From Halichoerus grypus (Eukaryota; Chordata; Mammalia; Carnivora; Phocidae): 64,000 nucleotides of DNA. A model generated the notes under the pieces. That model did not search any database. It was not told the origin of the DNA and saw nothing but the letters and a program-made list of their open reading frames with translations. Below are positions 45,520 through 58,633 of this stretch, one piece after another (the stretch's first letter is position 1; each line of letters opens with the position of its first letter). Both the position numbers and the translations under genes were made by a program. Location: positions 22,765,168 to 22,829,167 of the forward strand of contig NC_135726.1 in the NCBI RefSeq assembly GCF_964656455.1, given 5' to 3'.

Positions 45520-47221
45520 GCTTCTCTATTTTTCTCTAATGTTATCAAATATATTTAACAAACATTTATTGAGCACCTACATTTATAGATAGTGAAGTCA
45601 CAGAGATCAAAACTGTGAGGGCAGTTATTAAGATCAAGCGGTAAGAGTCCATTTCTGGAGTCTGCAGGCCATGTTGCAAATCCCTGGTAGTTTCCTTAGA
45701 GCACCAAGCTCACCTTTAGTCCTTTGAAATTCACCTCTGGGATTTTTGCCCTGTATCAAATATAACATTAACCTACATGGAACAGGTAATGTTAGAGAAA
45801 AGTATTATAATTTTATGTATTGATATAAAATTATCATTTAAAAAGGAAACTTTCTTGCCACTAGTATCACTTGACATAAATAGATAAATGCCAGATAAAT
45901 ATAATATTAAATAGATATAATGAAATATATACATAATATTAGGTAGCTACAACGTGAGCTATATGTAAATATATTAAAGTCAGTAGCTTTTGTATAGACA
46001 CTGTTGCCTGCCAAAGGCTTTTATTTCTAAGCCTTCTTGCTCCTTGGTATGTAAAGGGATATTTGCAAATATCAGAGAGCTGTTATAAAACTGAGAGAAT
46101 GCTGTCAGTATAAAAGGAGAATGGAATGGATGTATATCTGTCACTATGGGTTTGAAATTGATTAATGCTGATTGCTTGCATACCTAGAGTGCCCTGCTGG
46201 AATGTTCCTCATATTTTGGAGAGCAACATGTCATGCAAAAATGCATGTTCACATTTTGGCTATATGCCAAGCAAGGACACAGACAATAAATGTTCTCTCT
46301 TAACCATACCTGCCTTCAAGGGGCACATAGTTTGGCAGGGAAGGTAACCTGCTTTCTCTGAAGGCTTGCCAAAGATGTGTGGAAGGACTTTCATAGCAGA
46401 AACCATGGAGGAGGAGGACCCAAAGATGCCAGGAGATATCAGTGGAAATTGTGTTCACCTAAGATTTGCATGGCAGGGTATCCATTAAAATTTCACGTTT
46501 CCTTATGACTCAGAGGAGCTGCAACCATTTCCTATGATCTTTGGACCTGATGAGAAATAGGCACATGGTATCATTTGCTCAGAAGACAAGTCATGCGAGT
46601 ACATCAGAGACTGTGCTGGTAGGACTGTGTGGGCTCTGCTGAAAGATCCTTTCCTACAAAATGGAAAACATTTTAGCATCATTTCTCCATCCCTAGGCCT
46701 AAGAAATCCAGTACATACAAGCCATTAACATTGTACTCAGTGAGCAAGCAGGTGGATGAATTTAAAAGTGTGTGGTTATTTTAAATATTTGGTGGGAGCT
46801 TTTACATTATAACCATCAATTAAAACACACTTGATCAGAAGATATTTCAAGATGTCATGATAAAGGTGAGTTTTTGCTGTGCTATCAGCAATGGTGAAAA
46901 AGGCAATTTTGAAGCTGCCCTGTCCCCACCTCAGAGACAAGAACCATGTTGGATATTTAAGGGACGTTCTAACACATTAGATTTGGCTTTGGCTTTGAAC
47001 AGAAAAGATATTCCTGATTAATTTTAAGATTTGCCTGACTCTTTAGATATATCTGTAGCTCTCTAAGGTCTACAGAGCTTCTGAAACTATAGAAGCCAAT
47101 TTGAGCAGGGTGGGGAATGCTTAGATATGTGGGATTCAAGGTTAGGCTTAGGACTGCATGGAGAATATAAAAATGTGCTTCCCTGTGTCTGATGTAATTC
47201 TTCCTTGAAATGTTCAAAGGT
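45520..47221. other. Unassigned intronic sequence
   Basis: 'aacatttattgagcacctac' near 45560 is typical of a widespread ancient repeat, but the match is too short to name. No other recognised feature. Confidence 0.35.
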
Positions 47222-47402
47222 AAATGCTCAGGCTTTGAAGCCAGACTGTGTTTGAATTGTGGATCTTCTTCTAACTACTGGGTGACCATGGAAAGGGAAT
47301 TTACCTCTCTGAATCTGAGATTATTTTTCTTTAAAATGGGATTTAAGAAGGAAAATTACATGAAAGCATAAAATACTCTGTGCCTGGCATGCAACACATG
47401 TC
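47222..47402 (+). mobile_element. MIR SINE
   Basis: 'gctttgaagccagactgtgt', 'ctactgggtgaccatggaaa', 'tttacctctctgaatctgag' and 'ctctgtgcctggcatgcaac' match MIR along its length. Confidence 0.8.
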
Positions 47403-47754
47403 AGTTGGCCCAAGCTCTGAGGCATAACTCCGTGTTATGAAGGTCACGGTGGTTGGTCTTCTAAGTCAACATGCTCCTGAATTCTCTGAGATCAGTGTAC
47501 ATAAATTTGAGTCTTCTTCCATGATATTTTTTGTTTAGGATATATTTTCAGAATTAAGCTAGTTCATCTGTTCAAATAATCAATTATTCTATTACCTTTT
47601 TTTGTAGGCCATATCTTTACTCTTTGTTTCTGTGATGCTACCTACCCATAAAATAATTCTTGACATCTAATTTCTAACCTTCCTACTGAGTTCCAGGCTG
47701 AGTTCCATGTGGGAGATCCAAAGGTCCTCTGCTTTTAGAATCTTATAAAGTTGC
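47403..47754. other. Unassigned intronic sequence
   Basis: Nothing recognised. Confidence 0.3.
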
Positions 47755-48075
47755 AATCAATGTGTCAGCCAGGACTGAGATCGTCATCTGAGGCTTGACT
47801 GGGCAAGAATCCCAGTTCCAAGGTCTCATGCTTATTGGCAGTGTTGAGATCCTTGAGGGTCTTAGTTTCTTTCCTATCTGGTGACCATCCTCCACTCCTC
47901 ACTGCATGGCCTTTCCATATGGCAGCTCAGAGTATGGCAACTTGCTTCTTCATGGTCAGCAAGAGAGTCTCTGGCATAATAGTCGTTATAGTCTCATATA
48001 ACGTAATCACCACCCCCTCATCACCTTTGCGTATTGGTTAGAAGGAAGTTACAGGTCCTATTTGTTATCGATCTC
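47755..48075. mobile_element. Ancient interspersed repeat, family unnamed
   Basis: 'tgtcagccaggactgagatc', 'gaggcttgactgggcaagaa', 'gcatggcctttccatatggc' and 'gtattggttagaaggaagtt' occur in the order of a common mammalian repeat I recognise but cannot name. Confidence 0.45.
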
Positions 48076-48359
48076 TTCCTCTGTGGTTCTACAGTAGAAG
48101 AATGATTATTTCTAAAACAGGGTTTTGAGCCTGGCATTCCCTTGCCACACAACCTTGTGTGCCTTCCCACTGCTCTTAGAAATAAATGTGGGTAGATTTT
48201 AACCATGTTACAGTAAAGAAGGGTCACCTTCTACTTTTCAACTGCTGTGTCTTCTCTCACCATCCTAGTCCAAGAAACTATTATATATCACTTAGACTTC
48301 TGTCTGGCCTCCGTACTGCTTGTCTGCATTCACTATTCTGTGAATTCTAATGCATTCTC

Positions 48360-48680
48360 TGATTAGGACATGTTCCTGTTTACTAAGCTTCAGTGTTTCT
48401 CCGTTGCATTGTAGAGATAGTTCAAAGTTTATAACATGGCTGATAATGCTCTGAACAATTTAACTGTGCCAACATCCCCACGTTTTCAAGCTGTTGACTG
48501 CCTTACAGGCCTACTTTTTGTCCCTCATGTGTGATGGCCTCAGAGTCTCCACACATAACCTTGATTTTGCTGAGGAGAGTCAGGTTCCTCTTGATCTTCC
48601 AGGTCTTGGATGGTCATCACTTCCTCCAAGTGTGTTAAAGACTTCCTATCATTCTGTCTTTTCTTTCATACAATTATAGT
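48360..48680 (+). mobile_element. Possible L2 LINE fragment
   Basis: 'ttctccgttgcattgtagag', 'ataacatggctgataatgct' and 'ctttttgtccctcatgtgtg' loosely follow the L2 3' region. Strongly diverged. Confidence 0.35.
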
Positions 48681-49390
48681 TTATTGATTACTTTTGTAGT
48701 TATCTGTGCTAATCAGAAGCTCCCTGATGAAGCCTATGCTTCTATGTTCACTGTTATCTTCCTGTGCCTATCAAGACCCAAACACGGGTATCTCAGAAAA
48801 TATGTATTAAGAAAAAAAAAAAAAGGAAGATAGGACTAAAATGATGAGCATTGTTCTCTTGTTCTCTCTAAATATTTCAATTGCAGTTAGAGAAACAGGC
48901 CAAAGACCTTTCTGCGGGGAGGTCAGGTGTGACGGAGGGTTGTGTTTTCATAATCTGTGGACCTGAGAGGTGCAGTGGAAGAGCCTGGGACAGGCTCAGT
49001 AATGACCAGACACAGAACAGTTCCTGAGAAGCTAAGGAGCTGTTACAACTGATAGCACTCTAGGAATCCCGCATCTTAGAGAAACATGAAGCATTTTGGT
49101 ATTGTAATGTTATCAAGATCTGTAGTGCCTCTCAGAGTGACAAGGCAGCTGATCTTGAAATGTGACAAAGAGGGAATTTCCTTTACATGATACTGTGTCT
49201 TCAATCTTCCTGTGTAAACCAAACTGATATGGAAGTAAGGAAAGTGCTCTCTGTGTAAGAGAGAAGATGCTCATGACCTCCTTCATTGGTTTTTCTTTTG
49301 ATATTCAAGTTTCTCCCTCCTATTTAAGAGAATCCATCTTAAACAATAACATTCTTTCCCTTAGTGACTCAATATAAAGTTCATTTATTA
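48681..49390. other. Unassigned intronic sequence
   Basis: A-run near 48811-48823. Nothing else recognised. Confidence 0.35.
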
Positions 49391-49401
49391 TTTTGTTTTT
49401 C

Positions 49402-49608
49402 CTTTTTTAAAAGATTTGTTTATTTTAGAGAGAGAGAGAGAGAACATGCACAGGGGGTGGGGAGGGGCAGAGAGGGAGGGAGAGAATCCAAGCAGACTCC
49501 CTGCTGAGTGTGGAGCCTGATGCAGGGCTTGATCTCACAACCTTGAGATCATGACCTGAGCCGAAACCAGGAGTGGGACACTTAACCAACTGAGCCACAC
49601 AGGTGCCC
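49402..49608 (-). mobile_element. Can-SINE (old)
   Basis: The reversed head 'gagccacacaggtgcccc' ends at 49608. The core 'cttgagatcatgacctgagc' is present and the tail contains an AG run. A weak duplication ('tttattattttgttttt' / 'atttattactttctttt') flanks it. Confidence 0.88.
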
Positions 49609-49624
49609 CTATTTATTACTTTCT

Positions 49625-52600
49625 TTTGGTTTCTGGTCATCAGAGGTAAGGGTATTGTGGAAAGCTGGGGGATAACAATTTAACAGTCTACTTTCAAGGA
49701 AACTCATTTGTGTAGGATTTAGACAATGAAATATAAGAGTCACTCTATCATCTTTTATTTTTCCCTGGCTTTAGGAACTTAGGCAGGACGTGGAGGTGAA
49801 TATATTAATCTTATTCACGTATAAGGGATCAAAATCGTCAGGTGGTAACTTAGATATCCTCTTATAAAATAGGATTTAATGTATAACATGAGATGCTACA
49901 TAGAGACCCAAATGGGGTGGCAGGGGACATGTGGACTCTGGAGAGGAAGTCGTGGATCTCGGAGGCCGCTCATTAAACTTGCAAATTTGGATATATTCTT
50001 TCTCTTCTCTGCACATCCACTTTGTAATTTTTAAAGTGATATTCCTTTACTGTTATTTAGAAAACTAACGTACACGGAGCAATGACACTTGGTAGACTTT
50101 CAATAACTGTTCATTAAGAAATAAAAACGTCACCTACAAAATTCCTGGGCTAGTGTCTTAAACACAGTAGGTGCTCAGTAAATCTACGCTATTGGCATTA
50201 TCATTATCAACATCCTTATCATTACTACTCCTGTAGACTAACACTGCACTAGGCAGTTTCACCTGATTTGACGTACACACATATCTATGAGGCTTTTTTT
50301 TTCTTTTGGTATCAAGTAAAGACAATATGGCAATTGGCAAAGAGTCTTACAGAAAATATGCAGTGAATCTGGGATTTTATTCTTTCCAGTCTTACCACAA
50401 ACCCTTTAATCTACCTAAAACATGATTCTGTACATCCCAATGGAGTACATTGTTGTATGTTAAATATACATATGTATATATATATTAGGAAAAAAAATAC
50501 ATATATATTGTTAGGAAAATCACAGCTGCTTTTAAGGTAAGTATGGCTTCACTCACTTATCATTGTCCCCAGACTAAGGCCTTTGCAATTATGTTGGAAT
50601 ACCTAAATCCAGGTGAGGAAGTCCAAAGTATTTCTTCCATTTGTGCATAATTTATTCAGGGTGCTCGTAGAGCATCTTTTTCAGGATGCTCTTTCTAGGA
50701 ATAGAAAATAAAAGTCATTACTCAGTCTTCTCTCCTTTACTAATACACATAAAAAGGTACTCAAAGATCGAAATTCTTCTGATATCTGACTAGATGGTCA
50801 GCTCTGTGAAGGCAAGACTGTTGCTCACACACTTTGACATGGTGTTGGCAGGAGTGATTTGTACATGGAAAGCACTAATGCATGTTTTTGTTTGCAGTTC
50901 ATTTTTTTAACTGTGACAAAGAAAAACTTCATTCTAATCCCCCTTCTTAGTTCTTAACTTACTGTTTATGAATTGCAGGTTAATGCAGCGTCTAAGAAAA
51001 TGTTCTCTTAATCCTTGAAGGAAGCAAAAATCTCTAATATTTTACCTTTTTCTGCACACATTCTCTCCTCCCCTCCCTCCCTTCCCCGCCTTCCCTCTCA
51101 TACTCTCTCTCTGTCTCACACACACACATTCCTTCACCCTTCCCTCTCTCTATATGTTCCAGCGTGTGTGTTTGTGTGTGGATTTGTGTGATATATACTG
51201 TCTGAGTTGGAGGGAAAATGCTGTTTTCTTTCCAAATCAAAGAGAAAAATGCGTCGAGTCTGGAACAGCAACAAAAATAGCTGGCTTGACTCACAGTCTC
51301 TCTATTCTGAAATATAAATTCTTTCCTGAAGGGAATTCTTTCTTCTGTCTAGTGCAGTCGATTCTCCATACATACACACATAGTGAAATATATGCAGATT
51401 CGGAAGTCTTCATTGGAACACAAGAGATCATTAATTTTGTATTATCTTGGCAAAAATGGGGGCAAGGAATTATTTATATCGTGGGCTCTAATTCAAGGCA
51501 GTTCAAGTTCCAAAGGATTTGAGTTTCAGCAAATGCTTGGGGAAGCCTCTGTTTTAAGAATTCCATATTACCCCCATTTACTTCTTTATGAGTTTGTCAG
51601 TTCCATCCGTAGTATATGGCATTGGATAGTCTTGTTCTAAGAAGATGATGAGATTATTTCATTATAGTGGTGCTTAAGGTAATTGTGTTTGATTGCAGTG
51701 GGTTTTATAAATGTAATAGAAAAGGTGTCTGAAATGGCACATCATGCTGGTGACAGAGATAGAGGTTTAGATGTAGGAGAACTGATACTGAATATGTAAA
51801 TATGTACTACAGTGATATTTGTGGATTCCTTAATGTTTGTATGAGATTTTCACATGTTGTGCAATAGTGCTGTATGTCTTTTTGATCCCATTGGTTCTCC
51901 AAGATAGTACAATCATATGAATAAAGCAGATAAGTATATTAGACTCAGAGATTTATGATTTGCTTTAAGTCTCTCTGTTCCAGCTCTTATTATTTATAAT
52001 CCCCACAGAGGCAGATTCCCTCTGCCAAATGTGCTTTCCATGTGCTTTCCACCAAATCTAGAATAATGCTTGGATCAGAAATAAGGGGCAAGGGGACAGA
52101 CACAAAGGGAAAGTTGAAGTTAACTTGTTCTTGGTGGTTGACCACCAGATATTCATTTTAATGAAGAGGAAGGAGAACATCTTTACTATAAGAATACATG
52201 TGTAAGAGGATTCTTTTTTATGATCAACATCTCCTAGTCCTTGCTTCTTCTTTCATTGCCTTAACAACTGTGTGCAGAGAAATGAGCTAAGCCCAAGCAA
52301 GGAGAGGCCATTTCCCTGAAAGTGCATTAGAGCACGCTTAGACCTAGTTTTGAAGGTTATTTGAAAGCCGTCACATAAGCAAAGCATCTAGGATTCTTAG
52401 TCATTCTAAAGCCCTGAAATAGGTGGGTGCCTTGTATAATGAATGGGGACCAGGAAGTTGTCATCGAGACCCTGGTCTTTTAATGTAATGTGGGAGCTAG
52501 GAGAGCAGCAATTTCATTTCTTAAGGGATTTGTGAAATTGTGTGCCTATAAATTTATGCTTATTTAATTCTTGTTCAACAGCTTTCACAAAGTATATAAT

Positions 52601-53104
52601 TTTAATGACTATGCTTAGCTGTATTATATTAATTTTACAGAAATAAGTATGATTAACATAAAAACTATACTGCATCCTGTATTTCTTAATTTGCCATCCT
52701 AAAAAAATGTAGGTATTCTGATCATGACACCCTACCATTTGGTGGTAAGATACCATAATTACTGGAAAGCATTGGATGAAAACAGGGATATTTATGACTA
52801 TATCCTTACTGACACTAAACTAAAAATGTATCACATATTAAAAGATTAAAACGCACACTTACAGCTATTCCCAGTATCAGTATGTCCTGGACAACCTTTG
52901 AACACAAGGAGGTTAGGGGAATTTTTCAGTCTAATTTTCTATAAAATTAGAAACTTCACAACTGTCTTACTTTACTCAGAAGGTTGTAAAGTTATAAAAA
53001 GAAGTTAAAGCATTATGGACACATTATATTAGTGGCTTATTGTTTTAGGTCATAGATATGTCGATCTGGTGTAATAGTACTGCTATTAATCATTAATGCA
53101 TGGG
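49625..53104. other. Long unassigned intronic stretch
   Basis: About 3.5 kb with no SINE or young L1. A possible MIR/L2 end lies near 50145-50215 ('acagtaggtgctcagtaaat'). There is TA-rich DNA at 50465-50510, a pyrimidine-rich run at 51060-51150 ending in (CA)n, and nothing that looks coding. Confidence 0.4.
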
Positions 53105-53280
53105 TTCCATAGTTTGTGCATCAGAAGGACCTGGGGAACTGGTTAAAATAGTTTTGCAGCTTCACCCTCAGAGTCTGTGATTCAGTAGGTTTGGAATGAA
53201 GCTGAAAATTTACATGTCTAACAAGTTCTAGAGGAGGCTAATGCTGCTGGTTTGGAGACCACACTTTGAAAACCACTTGC
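53105..53280 (+). mobile_element. MER5A-like hAT-Charlie fragment
   Basis: 'catcagaaggacctggggaa', 'ctgtgattcagtaggtttgg', 'aggctaatgctgctggtttg' and 'gaccacactttgaaaaccac' span the MER5A consensus to its right terminus. Confidence 0.85.
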
Positions 53281-55137
53281 TCAGTGGGTGACTATAATGC
53301 CATATTTCTCTGCTTGGAATCCATGGTGGTGTGCCAGGAGATTCTGAAAACAAAGTAAGAGAGGTATGACACATCTTTCTGAGGTGTTACCAGAACATTT
53401 GCAAAGCTATTTCATATCTTAAAGAAATAATGTTGATATATTGGGGAATGAAATGCAGAAACAGCATGACATATTCTGAGGAAAATACAGAATCTCAGAG
53501 TTGTTTCAGGCTTATAATTGTCTGCTTCTACCTATGAAAGCTGTCACCTAATATGACTGCCTAACTTACTAGAGATTTTCAAACATGTCCACCCAGACAT
53601 TATAAAATTAGGGGTTCCACAGGGCAAGTGCTGTGTCTATTTATCTAACCTTGAATCCCTAGGTTCTAGCTTCATGTCTGGCAAAAATAGAGGCTCCACA
53701 ATCGGTGTGGTCTTAGGCAAGATTTCTTTTAGCCTCTCTTGTATCTAGTTGCCCCATAAGGAAAATAAGAACAATGGGGAGATACTATTTTAAGTTGGGC
53801 CTGTCATATTGATTCAAGACAATATTTGATATTATTTATCAAATATATAGTAAATGTACTGAGAACTTATTGTGTACCACACAAGTGTTTAATTACCATA
53901 AATAGACAAGTCAATGTATACCATTCCATATGAAATTCTTTGTGTGGGGGACCTGAGAATTTCACGTACATCAGTTCATAGTTTACTTCTTAATTAACTG
54001 CATGGCTCGCAGTTAAGAAAACACCGCTCTAGAGGTTTTTATTCCTTTCAGAGGTGATGCCTGCCTGGGGGATATGCCAGCCAATAAAGGTAGGGTGAAG
54101 AATCCAGCCTACTTCAGGCTTATTTGTAGAAATTAAGAGTCTAGTGGATGCTTATGATTGTCTAAATAACTAATCTTTTTATTTATATATCAGCAACTGT
54201 ATTCATCATTGATTTCCATTAATAAAAGCACACATTCATACAAGCTACACTCTAATTAGAGAATTAGAAGCTCCTAATGCCTTAGTACTACAGAAAAATT
54301 ACAATATATAGGCTTAAATATTTACAAACGTAAAGTGTAAGCTGTTATCTTTGGCAATTCTGCAGGCTCTCCTGGATGCTGTTCACAGCGTTTGACCCCC
54401 TATCTGTCCTACATTGTACTCACTGCTCTTTAGAACGCAGGTGCTAATTAATTTCTTAACACTTTTTGCACAGTATTAAAAGCCCAGCCTTCTTACGTTT
54501 GTGCGGGCTAAGGTGTCTCTTTGAGTTACCTACTAAAAGCAGGTGTGCTTCCCACAGTGAGTATGTATTACTTTTGTAATTAAAAACTTGAAATAACATA
54601 GAACTTTTAAAAGGGCATAAGCACCCCTCCCTCTTCCCAACTCACAAATAGCTCTTTTCCATGGGCCAGCCTGTGGTGAAGTAGATTCCTTGCTCCCTCC
54701 TCTGATTCGGAATTGGTTTCCAAGGGGTAGCACCTAGGGATCTATCTGAATTTTAAACACTACTTCTCTGGGGATTCTGGCCCTGGTGAAGGAATCATTC
54801 ACCCAGAGCAGAGTTCTTCTCAAACTGGACACATTGCTCTGTTTTCTGACATACTGTGCTTTGTTTGATAGTTTCAAAATATGTCCAGTGAGTGTCTCTC
54901 CACATTCTGATTCTCAAATAGCTGCTAAGTTCTGGATTTTTTTTTAAGGCCTATAGGAATAATATAGTACATATTATGTAGTGCATAGTACATAGCATGG
55001 TACGTATTCCATAGTACCTAGGGCCTGCATCATTCCCAGTATACCGCACAGTTCAAGAGGGCATAGTACCTGCCATTTGCTGCCAGTCAGCGTCAGCTTC
55101 GGATTGTAAGTCCCACATCTGTCAGTTATGGGAACCC
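53281..55137. other. Unassigned intronic sequence
   Basis: Possible L2/MIR end near 53610-53700. No gene or clear transposon otherwise. Confidence 0.35.
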
Positions 55138-55159
55138 ATGATAGTGACCTCTAAACATT

Positions 55160-55251
55160 TTAGTTTTTTTCTTTTCTTTTCATTTCCCTTCTTCTTCTTC
55201 TTCTCTTCTTTTTCCCTTCCCTTTCCTTTCTTCTTTTCTTTTTTTTTTTTT
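55160..55251. repeat. Polypyrimidine tract (CTT/TTC-rich)
   Basis: About 90 bp almost purely C and T on the + strand, including (CTT)n and a T-run. It is a candidate triplex-forming simple repeat. Confidence 0.9.
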
Positions 55252-55395
55252 AACAGTATTTTCCTTTGGCTGTTTTCATTTTGTATGTTTGATTTTATCT
55301 TCAGCTTTTTCTTTTTTATTTATTTATTTATTTTTTACTATTTTAAGGTTTGCTATTATAACTGTAAATTACCAATGATATTCTAAGTGTTTTTA

Positions 55396-55603
55396 TTCAT
55401 TCATTCATTCATTCATTCATGTATTTATTTTTGTGTGAGAGAGCAAGTGAGGAGGGAGGAGCTGAGAGGGAGAGAGAATCTTAAGCAAGGCTCCATGCCC
55501 AGTGCTGAGCCCAATGCGGGGCTCAATCTCAGGATCCTGAGATCATGACTTGAGCCGAAATCAAGAGTTGGACACCCAATTGACTGAACTACCCAGGCAC
55601 TCC
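55396..55603 (-). mobile_element. Can-SINE (old) with (ATTC)n tail
   Basis: Duplications 'tctaagtgttttta' (55382-55395) and 'tctaagtattttta' (55604-55617) differ at one base. The tail has become (ATTC)6-7 at 55396-55421. The reversed head is degraded ('gaactacccaggcactcc'). Confidence 0.92.
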
Positions 55604-55617
55604 TCTAAGTATTTTTA

Positions 55618-58600
55618 AATAGGTATTCATTTGTTGTATCAGCATGTAGCAAAAAAACAAAAAAAACAAAACAACAACAACAAAAAACTTGCTCATATTT
55701 TGGATTCTTTCTCTAAGATAACTTGAAAGAGGTATAATTACCAAGTCTTATGTTTGACTATATCTATATATCTATCTACATTTATGTATCTATTTATCAA
55801 TTTTCTATCTCCCTACTTATCTATATATCAATCATTTGTTTTGTTCCCCTTACTATACTAACTATGGGGGTAGTTGCTATTTTAATTATGCCACAAATAT
55901 CCATATGGAAAACATCTGTAACTGGGCAGATGAATGAATTGAAAACAGACATTTATTGGGTATCTATTTATTATCTTTTTTCAGGAAGCCAAAAGTGATT
56001 TAAATCTAAGTTTTACGGTTTATGTGAAACCTAAATGAGATAATCCCATCAAGTAAATACTTGGGCCAGAAATATAGTGGTTTCTTTATATTTGATGGTA
56101 ATTATCAGTATCTAATTAAAGGAAAATTCCAATATTTGGAAATAAGAAAAGGCCAGTGACCATGAATGGGGAATACAGAAGTTAAAATGATGTGGAATTC
56201 TCTAGAAATTCGTGGATTTTCCCCTTTATGCTTTTCCTTTGAAGGAATGTCATGAGTGAAGTTTGTATTTAATGACCATCCGGATTCCTAATTATTTTGC
56301 TGGGGAATCTGGAGAGCTACTACAGTTAGCTGTGCATTCTGTATGAAATAGTGTTTTGAAAATATTTCTCTGGAGAATTTAAAAACAAGAAAAGCTCAGA
56401 TTCCACTGTTTTTAGACATATCCCGGTGCTCCTCATTTCACACATTTATACTCAAACATGTACAAAATCCTTGCTGCCACATTTTTCTTTCTGCCTGGAG
56501 AACAGCTGTAAAGATATTAATTGTGCTTCAGTTATAAATGGATTGCCAAAAGGGACAGAACGGGTTGTGTATCTCATCAGCATGCCCTGTCTGGTATAAA
56601 TAATGAGACAGGAACTTGGTAAATTGGAAATTTGTGATAAAAACGAGATGTGATATTATAAAGTCCCACCAGTTCCTTCTTTGAACACATTGATTTTTAA
56701 GGCATTCTGCAGGACGGCTAAATCAATGATTGTCTGTCACAAAATGTTGGCTAAAAGGGCTCTATTACTGGGGTCAACTACAAATTAGCCCAAAGGGTAA
56801 ACATAAAGGTAGTATAAATGTTAAAAAGAAAAAAAAAAGTCACAGATGTTGTAAAATAGAGTTAGAAAGGCATAGCTGTAAGAAAATGTATACCGTTATT
56901 TCTCCCATTCTACCTAAGATTCTTAACTGTGGTAAATAGGAAGAATTGAAGAGTGGAAATATAACTGAATTGAATGAGGTACTTTATCACTTCAGTTATT
57001 TTTGAAACAAAGTTGGGATTTTCTTTGACATTTCTCCAAATTCTCTGTGTTTGTCTTTCAAATCTGCTGATTTTCGCCTTTACCTTTTGTGAGCACCTCA
57101 CAAAGCTACTATTTCCCAGCACGATACCATGATTAAAATTTAAACAAACCTAAGGAAATACTGATATTTCCAAATGTGTTGTACAAATAAATTGATGCAT
57201 TTTGACTTGTTTCTTAAATAAAACCCAATTTTGGAAGAGGTCTTAATATAATGTGATAAAAATTTGGGGATAGAATAAAAAAATCACATAACTCTACACA
57301 GACAGGTATACTGTTTATTTCTTATGGTAAGGTCAGTATTCTGAAATCACAAAATACGCTTGAAGTTGAGCTACCTGTCATGTCATGTCATATCATTAGG
57401 GGAGGTTGCATTTCCATACCTCCAATCTGCCTTCCACATTTCCCTAGGAGCCAGTCTCCTCTGCACACACACTACTCCTTGAACATACCTGAATTACAGC
57501 CTGTGCAGTGATGTTTCTTTCTGTGACTCTAACCCCTTTAGGCTGTGAGCCCTCCTCAAAGACCATAGAAGACCTGTATTCATTTTTGAAATCCCAGGGC
57601 CAAGCATAGTTTGATGGTGTCCAACAATCAATAAACATCTATAGATTGAGAAGAAGGAACTAAGGAAGGGAGAATAAAGAGAGAGAAGGATACAAACAAA
57701 AAGATACAGAATAAGATGAAAAGATGAAAAATTAATTCAGTTTCCTCCTATTTTGTTGAACTATTTGAAGGTATGGTCCACATCAGATTCACCTTCACAT
57801 CTTCAGGGCTAGAAGCGTAGAAGCATAATCAATCAGTTTCTTTCTGTCTCACCCTCTCTCCCTCTTTGTTCCTCTTTCCATCATCTCAATTTGAAAAACA
57901 CTCAAGATGTTGGCAGATCCTTAATCATTTTTTTTGTAAACTCAATACCTAGTCTTTCGCATATTCTTTTACTTTTGCCAAGACTTTAATTAAGGCAGGT
58001 AGAGTTTTCAGTACATTTTCCCCCCAACTCTCTGCAGGCATTCGTGTATAAAGATCTCACTACATTCTTCTAGTTTTTGTGTTTCCATGCTACAGTCTGC
58101 TTAGTTCATGTAACCACATTTAACTTCTTCATGTACAACTGTAGAAATCTCTTTACTTTTTCTTACACATCTTTTAATATGAGCTAGGGGGAAGAAAACA
58201 GGCTATTAACTGCCATCCAGGAATTCCTGCATCCAGGAATGAGCTGACAGCACCAGAGCTACAAAGGATGGGGTTAGGAATTGACCTGGGTCGACTTGCT
58301 TTCAAGTCTGATGATTAATTTTCTCCAAAGTAAAGTAATTCTTGCCAAGGCTGGTTATTTGTAAGGATTATATGTGTGTGAATTTCTGACTTGTTATGGG
58401 CAGGTTTCAGACCCGTGGCTAAGCTTGACTATTTATGGCTGAAATTTCATTGTTGAGTTCTCTGGGTTTGAGGAAAGAAGAAAAGTGAGTTAGAATAGTA
58501 TCTCTTCACTTACTGACTGTATGCTTTAATACATGTATTTAGCTTTGTTGAGTGCTGTTTCCCACACTATTGAGTGTCTTGGAGACAGCAGTATCAGCAT

Positions 58601-58627
58601 AATAGGTATATCTGGAGTAAAAATGAG
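55618..58627. other. Unassigned intronic sequence
   Basis: 3 kb without SINE or L1. TATC/TATA-rich DNA lies near 55755-55830 and a possible L2 end near 57520-57650. The 56480-56720 part is repeat-free with complex sequence and could be a conserved element. No exon signal. Confidence 0.4.
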
Positions 58628-58633
58628 TAAGGG

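Noticed and set aside
51034..51522. Open frames of 86 (minus) and 122 (plus) codons
   Set aside because: The minus frame translates a GA/CT simple repeat. The plus frame has no known domain and no exon signals.
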